A stretch of DNA of 64,000 bases from Kribbella sindirgiensis. GTDB taxonomy: Bacteria; Actinomycetota; Actinomycetes; Propionibacteriales; Kribbellaceae. The position numbers and the translations under genes are program-made. The DNA lies in contig NZ_SJKA01000008.1 of NCBI RefSeq assembly GCF_004331435.1, forward strand, positions 248,001 through 312,000, read 5' to 3'. Positions 23,100 through 31,321 of the stretch are shown here, piece by piece (the stretch's first letter is position 1; the number at the start of each line of letters is the position of its first letter). The notes below the pieces were generated by a model that saw only the letters and a list, made by a program, of their open reading frames with translations, did no database searches and was not told the DNA's origin.

Positions 23100-24293
23100 T
23101 CAGCGATCGACCCGGACCGCCGCCCAGAGCACGAGGCCCGCGAAACCGGCGGCCACCAGCACGCACGCCACCGCGATCCCCGACAGGCTGATCAGCGCCC
23201 CGAAGCCGACCATCGCGAGCGGCATCATCGCCTCGTCGGACAGGTTCACGATGCTGAAGCTGCGCCCCAGGTACGTCGGGTCCACGCTCTGCTGGAACGC
23301 CGCGGACAGCTGCGCCGACGCGATCCCCGCCGTACAGCCGATCATCGCCATCGCGACGAAGACACCGAGCTTCGGCATCAGCCCGATCATCGCGCACCCG
23401 GCCGCCTGGACGACCAGCGTGAGCAGACCGGACCGCGCCAGGTCGGCCGGCTTCCAGCGCATCGCGACCAGTGCACCCACCGCGGCCGCGACCCCCGAGC
23501 ACGCCTCGAACCAGCCGTACCAGGCCGAGCCCCAGCCGGCGGAGTGGGTGCGCTGCACCAGGCCGACGGCGAGGATCGGGCCGACGCACAGATTCAGGCC
23601 CGAGAACGCGATCACCAGCGTCCGCGCCCGGGCGTCCCGCTTGAGGTAGGCGAACCCGTCGCGCAGGTCGGCGCGGATCGAGTGGCCGGTGGAGACCGGC
23701 TGCGGGAGGCGCGGCTTCACCAGGAACGCCAGCGCCACCGCGATCACCACGAACGACGCCGCGTCGACGATCATCACGGTGATCAGGCCGCCGTGCGCAA
23801 CCAGCAGTCCGCCGAGCGGGGCGCCCGCGAAGACCGCGAGCCGCTGCGCCAGCTGGGAACCCGCCGACAGCTTGACCAGGTCCTCCGAGCGGACCATGCG
23901 CCGCGGCAGCGTCCCGGACGCCGGCGTGTAGAGCGCGTCGACCGCGCCGAACACGACCGCCACAACCACTAGCAGTGCTAGGGAGAGCCCCCAGACCGCC
24001 ACCGCCGTCGCGGCCACCACCAGGACGACGATCCGCGCCAGGTTGGCGAGGATCATCGTCCGGCGGCCGTCGAAACGGTCCGCGAGCGCACCGCCGTACA
24101 GCAGGATGAGCGCCTTCGGCAGCGCTCCGATCCCCATCACCAGACCCGCACCGGCCGGGCTCGTGACCTGTGCGGCACTCCACGCCAGCCCGACGTACCA
24201 GGCCATGTCGCCGGCCTGCGACACCGCGGCCGACGCGATCCATCCGTGCACCCGACGGTCTCTCCGGAGCGGCGGGAAGACCGTCGTGCTCAT
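23100..24293 (-). CDS. MFS transporter (EntS-like, 12 TM)
   Basis: The 397-residue permease has the cytosolic loop ALADRFDGRRTMILANLARI (the MFS G-x-x-x-D-R-x-G-R-R motif between TM2 and TM3). A long central hydrophilic loop follows (KPRLPQPVSTGHSIRADLRD, then GFAYLKRD), as in the enterobactin-exporter-like MFS_3 group. It probably exports a small molecule or drug. Its ATG overlaps the stop of the ArsR-type regulator by 4 bp, which implies one mRNA and regulator-controlled efflux. Confidence 0.88.
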   Translation of the reverse strand: MSTTVFPPLRRDRRVHGWIASAAVSQAGDMAWYVGLAWSAAQVTSPAGAGLVMGIGALPKALILLYGGALADRFDGRRTMILANLARIVVLVVAATAVAVWGLSLALLVVVAVVFGAVDALYTPASGTLPRRMVRSEDLVKLSAGSQLAQRLAVFAGAPLGGLLVAHGGLITVMIVDAASFVVIAVALAFLVKPRLPQPVSTGHSIRADLRDGFAYLKRDARARTLVIAFSGLNLCVGPILAVGLVQRTHSAGWGSAWYGWFEACSGVAAAVGALVAMRWKPADLARSGLLTLVVQAAGCAMIGLMPKLGVFVAMAMIGCTAGIASAQLSAAFQQSVDPTYLGRSFSIVNLSDEAMMPLAMVGFGALISLSGIAVACVLVAAGFAGLVLWAAVRVDR

Positions 24294-24859
24294 GGCCGGG
24301 CGGGTACGGCGTGGGCGAAGAAGAAGACCCGATGCGCATCGTCACCCTCGGCCGGGTTCTCGTAGTACGACCGGACGAGGTCCTCGATCCGTTCACTCAG
24401 CTCGCTGAGCTGATCGGGCGTCAATGTGAGCCATCTCTCGGTGGCGTACGCCGCCCGCACCCAGGGCTCCTCGAACTCGTACCGCATGTCGAACCACTGG
24501 CGCACCTTGCCGACGTGATGGGCCAGGTTCGCGTCCTCGGCCGTGGCCGCCACCAACTCGGCCGCCGGATCACCGGCAGCGTCCGCGATCGACCAGGAGT
24601 ACCCCGAGGTGTCGCCGAGCTTCCACCACCGCTCGCGGCGGTTCTTGGCCAGCTCCGGAGCTTCGACGATCACGCCCGCGGACGCGAGAACCTTCAGGTG
24701 ATGGCTGATATTGCCGACAAGTTCTCCGGTGGCGTCGGCCAGCCGGGACGCGGTCGCGGGCCCGTTGATGTGGATCAGGTCAAGTAGCCGGCGGCGCAGC
24801 GGGTGGTGCATGGCGGCGAGGACGGACGGTGTCACCGTCCGGCGGTTCGGAGGTGTCAT
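24290..24859 (-). CDS. ArsR-type winged-helix regulator of the MFS exporter
   Basis: The 189-residue protein has a winged-helix domain over about residues 8-95: VLAAMHHPLRRRLLDLIHIN, ATASRLADATGELVGNISHH, then LKVLASAGVI. No metal-binding cysteine pair is present, so a drug-like or organic effector is likelier. The C-terminal half (WFDMRYEFEEPWVRAAYATE) is typical of actinobacterial ArsR/HTH_20 proteins. ATG 24859 is chosen over an upstream in-frame start because TACGGT ends 7 nt before it and two operator palindromes lie directly upstream. Confidence 0.85.
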   Translation of the reverse strand: MTPPNRRTVTPSVLAAMHHPLRRRLLDLIHINGPATASRLADATGELVGNISHHLKVLASAGVIVEAPELAKNRRERWWKLGDTSGYSWSIADAAGDPAAELVAATAEDANLAHHVGKVRQWFDMRYEFEEPWVRAAYATERWLTLTPDQLSELSERIEDLVRSYYENPAEGDDAHRVFFFAHAVPARP

Positions 24860-24879
24860 GAACAGCACCGTAGCTTCCA

Positions 24880-24908
24880 CAAGAACTCTTGCACAAGAAC
24901 TCTTGTGC
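24880..24908. promoter_or_regulatory. Tandem palindromic operator of the ArsR-MFS operon
   Basis: CAAGAACTCTTG (24880-24891) is directly followed by GCACAAGAACTCTTGTGC (24891-24908). Both have the core CAAGA-AC-TCTTG and their axes are about 14 bp apart. They overlap the expected -35 region of the leaderless promoter (-10 ACCGTA on the plus strand at 24867-24872), a layout suited to autorepression. Confidence 0.7.
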
Positions 24909-25031
24909 GACGCATTCCATAGCCGATTCAATCAACACCAGACTGGTAGAGATAGCCGTATCGTGAGATTGCGTCTCAGGATGTAGGAATGGGAGTTGAT
25001 TTGTCAGCGGTTGGCGCTGACGCTTGTGGAC

Positions 25032-25124
25032 ATGCTCGCTGCCCTCTCCACCCACCTCGTAGGTCGCATTCATGTCGACCTCGGGCGGATGCGCAGCGCC
25101 ATCTGTTGTCCTTCGATGTTCTGA
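25032..25124 (+). CDS. Cysteine leader peptide of the sulfate-assimilation operon
   Basis: A 30-codon frame from ATG 25032 to TGA 25122-25124 contains LVGRIHVDLGRMRSAICC followed by PSMF. The LV-x-R-x-HVDL-x-R-x-x-SA-(I/L)-C core matches the short peptides often found before actinobacterial sulfur-assimilation genes. The adjacent Cys codons (TGT TGT) near its end suit attenuation by charged tRNA-Cys: ribosome stalling when cysteine is short would favour expression of the downstream operon. The ribosome site is weak. It ends 146 bp before the sulfite reductase gene. Confidence 0.75.
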   Translation: MLAALSTHLVGRIHVDLGRMRSAICCPSMF

Positions 25125-25138
25125 CAGCCACCCTGCCA

Positions 25139-25171
25139 GGGCCAATGACGGCCCCTGATCACCCCCGATCA
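25139..25171 (+). promoter_or_regulatory. Candidate attenuator hairpins after the leader peptide
   Basis: GGGCC-AATGAC-GGCCC (25139-25154) and TGATC-ACCCCC-GATCA (25156-25171) follow the leader stop by 14 nt. They may be the RNA switch read out by leader translation. There is no U-tract, so Rho or translational coupling may be involved. Confidence 0.4.
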
Positions 25172-25270
25172 CCGCTGGGTGCGCACCGCGCGGAACGTAT
25201 CGAACCGACGACGCTTCGATCAGTCCGCCCGCAGGTTCGCACCTGTCACGAGGACAAGGACACGCCCCGG

Positions 25271-26959
25271 ATGACTGCCGGCGTCACCTCCCCCGCCCGC
25301 AAACCGGCCCGCCCCCGCAAGGGCAAGGGCGAAGGCCAGTGGGCGCTTGGATACCGCGAGCCGCTGAACAAGAACGAAGAGAACAAGAAGAACGACGACG
25401 GCCTGAACGTCCGGGCCCGGATCGAGAACGTCTACGCGCACCGCGGCTTCGACTCGATCGACCCCGCCGACCTGCGCGGCCGGTTCCGTTGGTGGGGTCT
25501 GTACACGCAGCGCAAGCCTGGGATCGACGGCGGCAAGACCGCGACGCTCGAGCCGGAGGAGCTGGACGACCGCTACTTCATGATGCGGGTCCGGGTCGAG
25601 GGCGGCCAGCTGACCACCGAGCAGCTCCGGGTGATCGCCGAGATCTCCACCAAGTACGCGCGCGACACCGCCGACATCACCGACCGGCAGAACATCCAGC
25701 TGCACTGGATCGCGATCGAGGACGTGCCGGCGATCTGGGAGCAGTTGGAGGCGGTCGGGCTGTACACGACCGAGGCGTGCGGCGACGTACCGCGGGTCGT
25801 CATCGCGAGCCCGGTCGCAGGGATCGCGGCCGACGAGATCATCGACCCGACGCCGGCCATCGACGAGATCGTCTCGAAGTACATCGGCAGCGCCGAGTTC
25901 TCCAACCTGCCGCGCAAGTTCAAGACCGCGCTCACCGGGCACCCGTCGCACGACGTCGTACCGGAGGTCAACGACATCGCGTTCGTCGGCGTCGTACACC
26001 CCGAGCACGGCCCCGGCTTCGACCTGTGGGTCGGAGGCGGCCTGTCGACGAACCCGATGCTCGCGCAGCGCCTCGGCACCTGGATCCCGCTGGACGAGGT
26101 CGCCGAAGCCTGGTGGGGCGTCACCAGCATCTTCCGCGACTACGGCTACCGCCGGCTGCGGACGCGGGCCCGGCTGAAGTTCCTGCTCGCGGACTGGGGC
26201 GTCGAGAAGTTCCGCGAGGTCCTGGAGGACAAGTACCTGAAGCGGAAGCTGATCGACGGCCCGGCGCCCGAGGTCCCCGCGATCCAGGGTGACCACATCG
26301 GCATCCACCAGCAGAAGGACGGCAAGTACTTCGTCGGCGTCGCGCCGGTCGTCGGCCGGGTCTCCGGTACGTCGCTCGCGCAGGTCGCCGACGTGGTGGC
26401 GCGGCACGGGTCGGACCGGATCCGGACGACCGCGCAGCAGAAGCTGCTCGTACTCGACGTCGAGGCCGACCGGGTCGACTCGCTGGTCGCCGAGCTCGAC
26501 GCGCTCGGGTACCAGGCGAAGCCGTCGGCATGGCGGCGGAACACGATGGCCTGCACCGGGATCGAGTTCTGCAAGCTGGCGATCGTCGAGACCAAGGCGA
26601 AGGCGGCGCAGCTGATCAACGAGCTCGAGGAGCGGATCCCCGAACTCGACGTACCGATCACGGTGAACGTCAACGGCTGCCCGAACTCGTGCGCCCGGAT
26701 CCAGGTCGCGGACATCGGCCTGAAGGGCCAGCTCGTGCTGGATGCCGACGGCAACCAGGTGCCGGGCTACCAGGTGCACCTCGGCGGCGGCCTCGGCCTG
26801 GACGCCGGCTTCGGCCGGAAGCTCCGCGGTCACAAGGTCACCGCGGACGGCCTCACCGATTACGTGGAACGCGTCACCCAGAACTTCCTGAAGGAGCGCA
26901 ACGAAGGCGAGCGCTTCGCCCAGTGGGTTACCCGAGCGGACCAGGAGGCACTTCAGTGA
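25271..26959 (+). CDS. sirA: Ferredoxin-dependent sulfite reductase (nitrite/sulfite reductase family)
   Basis: This 562-residue siroheme/[4Fe-4S] enzyme reduces sulfite to sulfide with six electrons from ferredoxin. The family's two ferredoxin-like halves are visible: RFRWWGLYTQRKPGIDGGKT with DITDRQNIQLHWI first, then a second copy from about residue 340. The cluster ligands are MACTGIEFCKLA (C-x5-C) and NGCPNSCARIQ (C-x3-C). ATG 25271 has AAGGA about 10 nt upstream; the open frame before it holds the leader peptide in another frame. It begins the operon with cysH, cysD and cysN, which supports sulfite over nitrite as substrate. Confidence 0.92.
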   Translation: MTAGVTSPARKPARPRKGKGEGQWALGYREPLNKNEENKKNDDGLNVRARIENVYAHRGFDSIDPADLRGRFRWWGLYTQRKPGIDGGKTATLEPEELDDRYFMMRVRVEGGQLTTEQLRVIAEISTKYARDTADITDRQNIQLHWIAIEDVPAIWEQLEAVGLYTTEACGDVPRVVIASPVAGIAADEIIDPTPAIDEIVSKYIGSAEFSNLPRKFKTALTGHPSHDVVPEVNDIAFVGVVHPEHGPGFDLWVGGGLSTNPMLAQRLGTWIPLDEVAEAWWGVTSIFRDYGYRRLRTRARLKFLLADWGVEKFREVLEDKYLKRKLIDGPAPEVPAIQGDHIGIHQQKDGKYFVGVAPVVGRVSGTSLAQVADVVARHGSDRIRTTAQQKLLVLDVEADRVDSLVAELDALGYQAKPSAWRRNTMACTGIEFCKLAIVETKAKAAQLINELEERIPELDVPITVNVNGCPNSCARIQVADIGLKGQLVLDADGNQVPGYQVHLGGGLGLDAGFGRKLRGHKVTADGLTDYVERVTQNFLKERNEGERFAQWVTRADQEALQ

Positions 26960-27105
26960 GTGAACGAGCTGCACCTCTTTACTGCCCGTACTGCGGGGAC
27001 GAGGACCTCAGGCCCTCTGAGGAAGGCCATGGCGCGTGGGAGTGCCGGCCGTGTGCGCGGGTGTTCCAGCTGAAGATGATCGGGTTGCGGGTGACAGTGG
27101 AATGA
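26956..27105 (+). CDS. 49-residue zinc-ribbon protein of the sulfur operon
   Basis: GTG 26956 overlaps the sulfite reductase stop (GTGA), is preceded by CAGGAGGC, and ends in a TGA that overlaps the cysH ATG. The peptide contains LYCPYCGDEDLRPSEEG and WECRPCARVFQLKMIG, giving two C-x2-C knuckles that likely bind zinc or iron. Short proteins of this kind sit between sulfite and APS reductase genes in other actinobacteria; the role is unknown. An electron-transfer or assembly role is a guess from position. Confidence 0.85.
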   Translation: MSERAAPLYCPYCGDEDLRPSEEGHGAWECRPCARVFQLKMIGLRVTVE

Positions 27106-27785
27106 GTGACTTGAAGACGATCGCCGAGGAGGCGAACGAACGGCTGGCCGAGGCGTCGGCCGTGGAGGTGCTCGCGTGGGCCCGTGAGACGTTCGGCGAC
27201 GAACTCGTCGTCACCGCCTCGATGGCCGACGGTGCGCTCCCCCACCTGGCGGCGCAGGCGGCGCCGGGCGTCGACGTACTGTTCCTCGACACCGGCTACC
27301 ACTTCGCCGAGACGATCGGGACCCGCGACGCGGTGGCAGCGACCCTGCCGATCCACCTGATCAACGCGACCCCGAAGCAGACCGTCGCGGAGCAGGACGC
27401 GGAGTACGGCGAGAAACTCCACGACCGCGACCCGAACAAGTGCTGCGCGCTGCGCAAGGTCGAGCCGCTGAACCGGTACCTGTCCGGCTACAAGGCCTGG
27501 GTCACCGGCATCCGCCGCGAGGAGGCGCCGACCCGCGCGAACACACCCGTCGTCGAGTACGACGAGAAGCGCGACATGGTGAAGCTCAACCCGATCGCGC
27601 CGTGGACGCAGGAGGACCTGGACAGCTACATCCAGGACAACGGCGTACTGGTGAACCTGCTGCAGTACGACGGCTACCCGTCGATCGGCTGCGAGCCGTG
27701 CACGCAGCAGGTCGCGCCCGGTGAGGACCCGCGCAGCGGCCGCTGGGCGGGCACCGGCAAGGTGGAATGCGGGTTGCACACATGA
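27102..27785 (+). CDS. cysH: Adenylyl-sulfate reductase (thioredoxin-type CysH)
   Basis: It reduces APS to sulfite and AMP. The 227-residue protein has the PP-loop-type start VVTASMADGALPHLAAQ, DTGYHFAETI, KCCALRKVEPLNRYL, VTGIRREEAPTRA, YPSIGCEPCT and the C-terminal KVECGLH. The two extra cysteine pairs (CC and CEPC) mark the [4Fe-4S] bacterial APS-reductase class rather than PAPS reductase, consistent with no cysC here. The start overlaps the previous stop (ATGA). Confidence 0.93.
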   Translation: MSDLKTIAEEANERLAEASAVEVLAWARETFGDELVVTASMADGALPHLAAQAAPGVDVLFLDTGYHFAETIGTRDAVAATLPIHLINATPKQTVAEQDAEYGEKLHDRDPNKCCALRKVEPLNRYLSGYKAWVTGIRREEAPTRANTPVVEYDEKRDMVKLNPIAPWTQEDLDSYIQDNGVLVNLLQYDGYPSIGCEPCTQQVAPGEDPRSGRWAGTGKVECGLHT

Positions 27786-28693
27786 CCGCGCCAGTGATCA
27801 ACACAGTGACAGAGCTCGATGCGCTCGAAAGCGAATCGATCTTCGTGTTCCGTGAGGTGGCGGCGGAGTTCGAGCGGCCGGTGATCCTGTTCTCCGGCGG
27901 CAAGGACTCGATCGTGATGCTGCACCTGGCGCGGAAGGCGTTCTCGCCGGCCGGGGTGCCGTTCACGCTGCTGCACGTCGACACCGGCCACAACTTCCCC
28001 GAAGTACTCGCCTATCGCGACGCGGTCGTCGAGCAGCTCGGGCTGCGGCTCGAGGTGGCGAAGGTTGAGGACTACATCGCGGACGGCCGGTTGCGGGAGC
28101 GCACCGACGGGACGCGGAACCAGCTGCAGACCATTCCGTTGCTGGACGCGATCAACGCGCACCGGTTCGACGCCGTCTTCGGCGGCGGCCGGCGCGACGA
28201 GGAGCGGGCCCGGGCGAAGGAGCGGATCTTCAGCCTGCGCGACGAGTTCGGTCAGTGGGACCCGCGCAACCAGCGCCCGGAGTTGTGGTCGCTGTACAAC
28301 GGCCGGCACCGGCCGGGTGAGCACGTGCGGGTGTTCCCGCTGTCGAACTGGACCGAGCTGGACATCTGGAACTACATCGAGCGCGAGCAGATCCCGCTGC
28401 CGAGCATCTACTACGCGCACGAGCGGGACGTGTTCGAGCGCGACGGCATGCTGCTTGCCGTCGGCCCCTACTCGCAGCCGCGCGACGGCGAAACCGTTGC
28501 CCGGCGCACCGTTCGGTACCGGACCGTGGGCGACATGTCCTGCACCGGAGCGGTCGCGAGCGGAGCGACATCCGCGGCCGAGGTCGTCATCGAGGTCGCG
28601 GCCAGCGAGATCACCGAGCGGGGCGCCACCCGCGCCGATGACCGGGCCAGCGAGGCCGCGATGGAAGACCGCAAGCGAGAGGGGTACTTCTGA
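27782..28693 (+). CDS. cysD: Sulfate adenylyltransferase subunit 2
   Basis: This is the catalytic subunit that makes APS from sulfate and ATP. The 303-residue protein has the PP-loop ILFSGGKDSIVMLHLARKAF, HVDTGHNFPEVLAYRD, FGGGRRDEERARAKER and WTELDIWNYI. The C-terminal basic end reads MEDRKREGYF. ATG 27782 overlaps the cysH stop by 4 bp, and the stop shares one base with the cysN start. CysD works as a complex with CysN. Confidence 0.96.
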   Translation: MTAPVINTVTELDALESESIFVFREVAAEFERPVILFSGGKDSIVMLHLARKAFSPAGVPFTLLHVDTGHNFPEVLAYRDAVVEQLGLRLEVAKVEDYIADGRLRERTDGTRNQLQTIPLLDAINAHRFDAVFGGGRRDEERARAKERIFSLRDEFGQWDPRNQRPELWSLYNGRHRPGEHVRVFPLSNWTELDIWNYIEREQIPLPSIYYAHERDVFERDGMLLAVGPYSQPRDGETVARRTVRYRTVGDMSCTGAVASGATSAAEVVIEVAASEITERGATRADDRASEAAMEDRKREGYF

Positions 28694-29976
28694 TGAGCAC
28701 CCTGTTGCGTCTGGCAACGGCCGGCTCGGTGGACGACGGCAAGTCGACGCTGGTCGGGCGGTTGCTGCACGACTGCAAGGCGATCCTCGCCGACCAGATC
28801 GCGCATGTGAAGACGGTCTCCGAGGCACGTGGCGGCGACTTCGACTTCGCCCTACTGACCGACGGCCTGCGCGCCGAACGCGAGCAGGGCATCACGATCG
28901 ACGTCGCCTACCGGTACTTCGCGACCGAGAAGCGCTCGTTCATCCTGGCCGACTGCCCCGGGCACGTGCAGTACACCCGGAACACCGTGACGGGTGCATC
29001 GACGGCGGACGTGGTGATCATCCTGGTCGACGCCCGCCACGGCGTACTCGAGCAGACCCGCCGGCATCTCGCCGTCGCCGGCCTGCTCCGGGTGCCGCAC
29101 GTCGTCCTCGCGGTGAACAAGATCGACCTGGTCGGCTACGACGAGGCCGTGTTCACCAAGATCGCCAAGGACGTCGGCGAGGTCGCCGATCAGCTCGGCA
29201 TCGCCGACCTGCAGGCGATCCCGGTCTCCGCGCTCGTCGGCGACAACGTCGTCGAGCACTCCGCGGACACCTCCTGGTACGACGGGCCGACGCTGCTCGA
29301 GGTCCTGGAGAACGCGAACGGACGCACCGACACCTCGAACCAGCCACTGCGGTTCCCGGTCCAGTACGTGATCCGCCCGCAGACCGAGGAGTACCGCGAC
29401 TACCGCGGCTACACCGGAACCGTTGCCTCCGGCACCGTCACGGTCGGCGACCCGGTGATCGTGCTGCCCGCGGGACGCCGTACGTCGATCGCCGGGATCG
29501 ACCGCCCCGTCGTCACCGCCACGTCGACCGCGGTCGTCGAACGGCCGTCCGCGATCGCCGGTGAAGCCGTCACGGTCCGGCTGGCCGACGACATCGACGT
29601 GGCCCGCGGCTCGGTGATCGTCGCCGCCGAGCACTCCCCCGGCACCCGCCGGGAACTCGCCGCCACCATCAGCTGGTTGTCCGACCGGCCGCTCACCGTC
29701 GGGGCCCGGGTGCTGATCAAGCACACCACCACCACCGCGCAGGCGATCGTCACCAAGATCACCGGCGCGCTGGACCTCGACACGCTCGGTGTCATCGACG
29801 CCGCCGAGCTCGACCTGAACGACATCGGCAAGGTGCAACTCAAGATCGCCGCACCGCTCGCCGCCGACCCGTACTCCAGCAACGCCATCACCGGATCGTT
29901 CCTGCTGATCGACGCCCACGACGGGTGGACCCTCGCGGCCGGAATGATCGACGACGAAGAAGGGGAACTGCTATGA
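28693..29976 (+). CDS. cysN: Sulfate adenylyltransferase subunit 1 (GTPase)
   Basis: This EF-Tu-like GTPase drives APS formation by CysD. The 427-residue protein shows P-loop GSVDDGKSTLVGRLLHDC, switch region QGITIDVAYRYF, DCPGHVQYTRN (G3) and AVNKIDLVG (G4), then beta-barrel domains II and III. No CysC (APS kinase) domain is fused, consistent with direct APS reduction by the upstream CysH. It overlaps cysD by 1 bp (TGATG) and the chelatase gene by 4 bp. Confidence 0.96.
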   Translation: MSTLLRLATAGSVDDGKSTLVGRLLHDCKAILADQIAHVKTVSEARGGDFDFALLTDGLRAEREQGITIDVAYRYFATEKRSFILADCPGHVQYTRNTVTGASTADVVIILVDARHGVLEQTRRHLAVAGLLRVPHVVLAVNKIDLVGYDEAVFTKIAKDVGEVADQLGIADLQAIPVSALVGDNVVEHSADTSWYDGPTLLEVLENANGRTDTSNQPLRFPVQYVIRPQTEEYRDYRGYTGTVASGTVTVGDPVIVLPAGRRTSIAGIDRPVVTATSTAVVERPSAIAGEAVTVRLADDIDVARGSVIVAAEHSPGTRRELAATISWLSDRPLTVGARVLIKHTTTTAQAIVTKITGALDLDTLGVIDAAELDLNDIGKVQLKIAAPLAADPYSSNAITGSFLLIDAHDGWTLAAGMIDDEEGELL

Positions 29977-30767
29977 CTGCGCCAGCTCTCGTAGTCCTCG
30001 CCCACGGCAGCCGCGATCCGCGTTCGGCCGCCACCGTCCACGCCCTCGTCAAGTGCCTGCGCGAGATGCGTGACGACCTGCGGATCGAAGCCTCCTTCCT
30101 CGACCACTGCCCGCCCACGCCGTACCAGGTGCTCGGCAAGCTCGCCGCCGAAGGCGTCGAAGAGGTCGTCGTCCTGCCGTTGCTCCTGTCGGCCGCGTAC
30201 CACGCGCGGATCGACGTACCGGCCGTCCTCGACGAGGCGCGCAGCCGGTTCCCGAACCTGCGGATCATCGCGTCCGACGTCCTCGGGTACGACGACACGC
30301 TGCTCGACGTACTCGACCGCCGGATGCGTGCCGAGCTGAAGGGCGGCCGGGTCCGTGAGCTGGACGCGCTGGTACTCGCGGCGGCCGGTTCGAGCGACTC
30401 GCACGCCAACGCGAGTGTCACCCGCCTCGCGCGGCTGTGGGGCCAGCGTCACCGCCTCCCGGTGACCGCCGCCTTCGTCTGCGCCGCCTCGCCGTCACCG
30501 GCCGAGGCCGTGCTCCAGTGGCGACTGGAGGGCCGTCGCCACGTCGCGGTCGGCTCCCTGTTCCTCGCGCCCGGCGTACTCCCCGACCGCGCCGAAACCA
30601 CGTCCCGCCGCGCCGGCGCGGTCGCGGTCTCGGCCCCGCTCGGCGTCAGCGCGGAGGTAGCGCGCCTGGTCCTCCTCCGGTACGGCGTCGCCGGGCTCGA
30701 CCTCCTGACCCTCGAGCCCGCCCCGCGTCCGGTGATCGCCCGTCCGATGTTGGTGCACTCCGCCTGA
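29973..30767 (+). CDS. Sirohydrochlorin chelatase (CbiX/SirB-like)
   Basis: The 264-residue protein has VVLAHGSRDPRS with the conserved metal-binding His, HCPPTPYQVL, and VVVLPLLLSAAYHARIDVP with the second active-site His in a first CbiX domain. A diverged second domain follows (AAFVCAASPSPAEAVLQ, VGSLFLAPGVLPDRA). It inserts iron into sirohydrochlorin to make siroheme, the cofactor of the sulfite reductase encoded first in the operon; a cobalt chelatase role is possible. It is the last gene before a strong terminator. Confidence 0.88.
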   Translation: MTAPALVVLAHGSRDPRSAATVHALVKCLREMRDDLRIEASFLDHCPPTPYQVLGKLAAEGVEEVVVLPLLLSAAYHARIDVPAVLDEARSRFPNLRIIASDVLGYDDTLLDVLDRRMRAELKGGRVRELDALVLAAAGSSDSHANASVTRLARLWGQRHRLPVTAAFVCAASPSPAEAVLQWRLEGRRHVAVGSLFLAPGVLPDRAETTSRRAGAVAVSAPLGVSAEVARLVLLRYGVAGLDLLTLEPAPRPVIARPMLVHSA

Positions 30768-30775
30768 CCCTGCGG

Positions 30776-30833
30776 GCAGGCAGAACTCCCGTTTCGGGCC
30801 CTCAAGCGGCCCTCTTCTGGGGGTTCTGCCTGC
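30776..30833. terminator. Bidirectional terminator after the sulfur operon
   Basis: GCAGGCAGAACTCCC (30776-30790) pairs with GGGGGTTCTGCCTGC (30819-30833) with one mismatch. A smaller GGGCC/GGCCC hairpin lies inside the loop. It overlaps the 3' end of the opposing pseudogene. Confidence 0.7.
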
Positions 30834-31063
30834 CTGTGCGTCCACTTCGGACAGCCGCCAGCACCTCCCCGACCCACCCCTCGTCCAGGATCACGTCCTC
30901 CCACGAGAACCGCAGCAAGGTCCAACCACGCATCGCGAGGTTGGTGTAACGACGACAGTCGCGGCGCAGGGCGTCGCGGGACGCGTGGTAGGCGAACGAA
31001 TCCCCCGCGCCCGCAGCACCGACTCCAGGATCGACGCCCCACGGGCGTCTCCCGCCTCCACCT
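30802..31063 (-). pseudogene. Remnant of a DUF559/AbiEi-type endonuclease-fold gene
   Basis: On the minus strand one frame reads GDSFAYHASRDALRRDCRRY, then TNLAMRGWTLLRFSWEDVIL and a TGA at 30802. This is the C-terminal end of the VSR/DUF559 fold found in AbiEi-like proteins. In another frame, about 31010-31063, GDARGASILESVLRA is an earlier piece of the same family. The two are joined by a frameshift and the N-terminal 200 or so residues are absent. It is a decayed gene; no partner toxin gene is present. Confidence 0.65.
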
Positions 31064-31093
31064 AGGTCCAGCTAGCCTGATATCTTGCTATCT

Positions 31094-31321
31094 ATGGCGA
31101 AGGACGCGACCAAGAACATCCTGCTGCGGCTCGACCCGGACCTGGCCGAGCGGCTGCAGACCGTGGCGTCGGTGGAGGGCCGGTCGGTGTCGGACGTGGC
31201 ACGCGAGGCGATCGCGGCATTGGTGGATCAGCGCCGGCAGGACGCGCAGTTCAGCGACCTGCTCGAGCAGAACCTCGTCCGGCACGAGGAGTCGTTGCGC
31301 CGGCTGCGCGGAGACGACTGA
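31094..31321 (+). CDS. Ribbon-helix-helix antitoxin-like protein
   Basis: The 75-residue protein starts MAKDATKNILLRLDPDLAER and continues LQTVASVEGRSVSDVAREAI, a ribbon-helix-helix DNA-binding fold. The C-terminal tail (DLLEQNLVRHEESLRRLRGD) would bind a toxin. TATCTT at 31081-31086 ends 7 nt before the ATG, so the transcript is probably leaderless. GATA-N6-TATC over this -10 could be the self-operator. Its TGA shares one base with the ATG of the Doc-Clp gene, the usual antitoxin-first order. Confidence 0.82.
   Translation: MAKDATKNILLRLDPDLAERLQTVASVEGRSVSDVAREAIAALVDQRRQDAQFSDLLEQNLVRHEESLRRLRGDD

Noticed and set aside
25269..26959. Nitrite reductase for ammonium assimilation
   Set aside because: The family covers both reactions, but the operon with cysH, cysD, cysN and a siroheme chelatase indicates sulfite.
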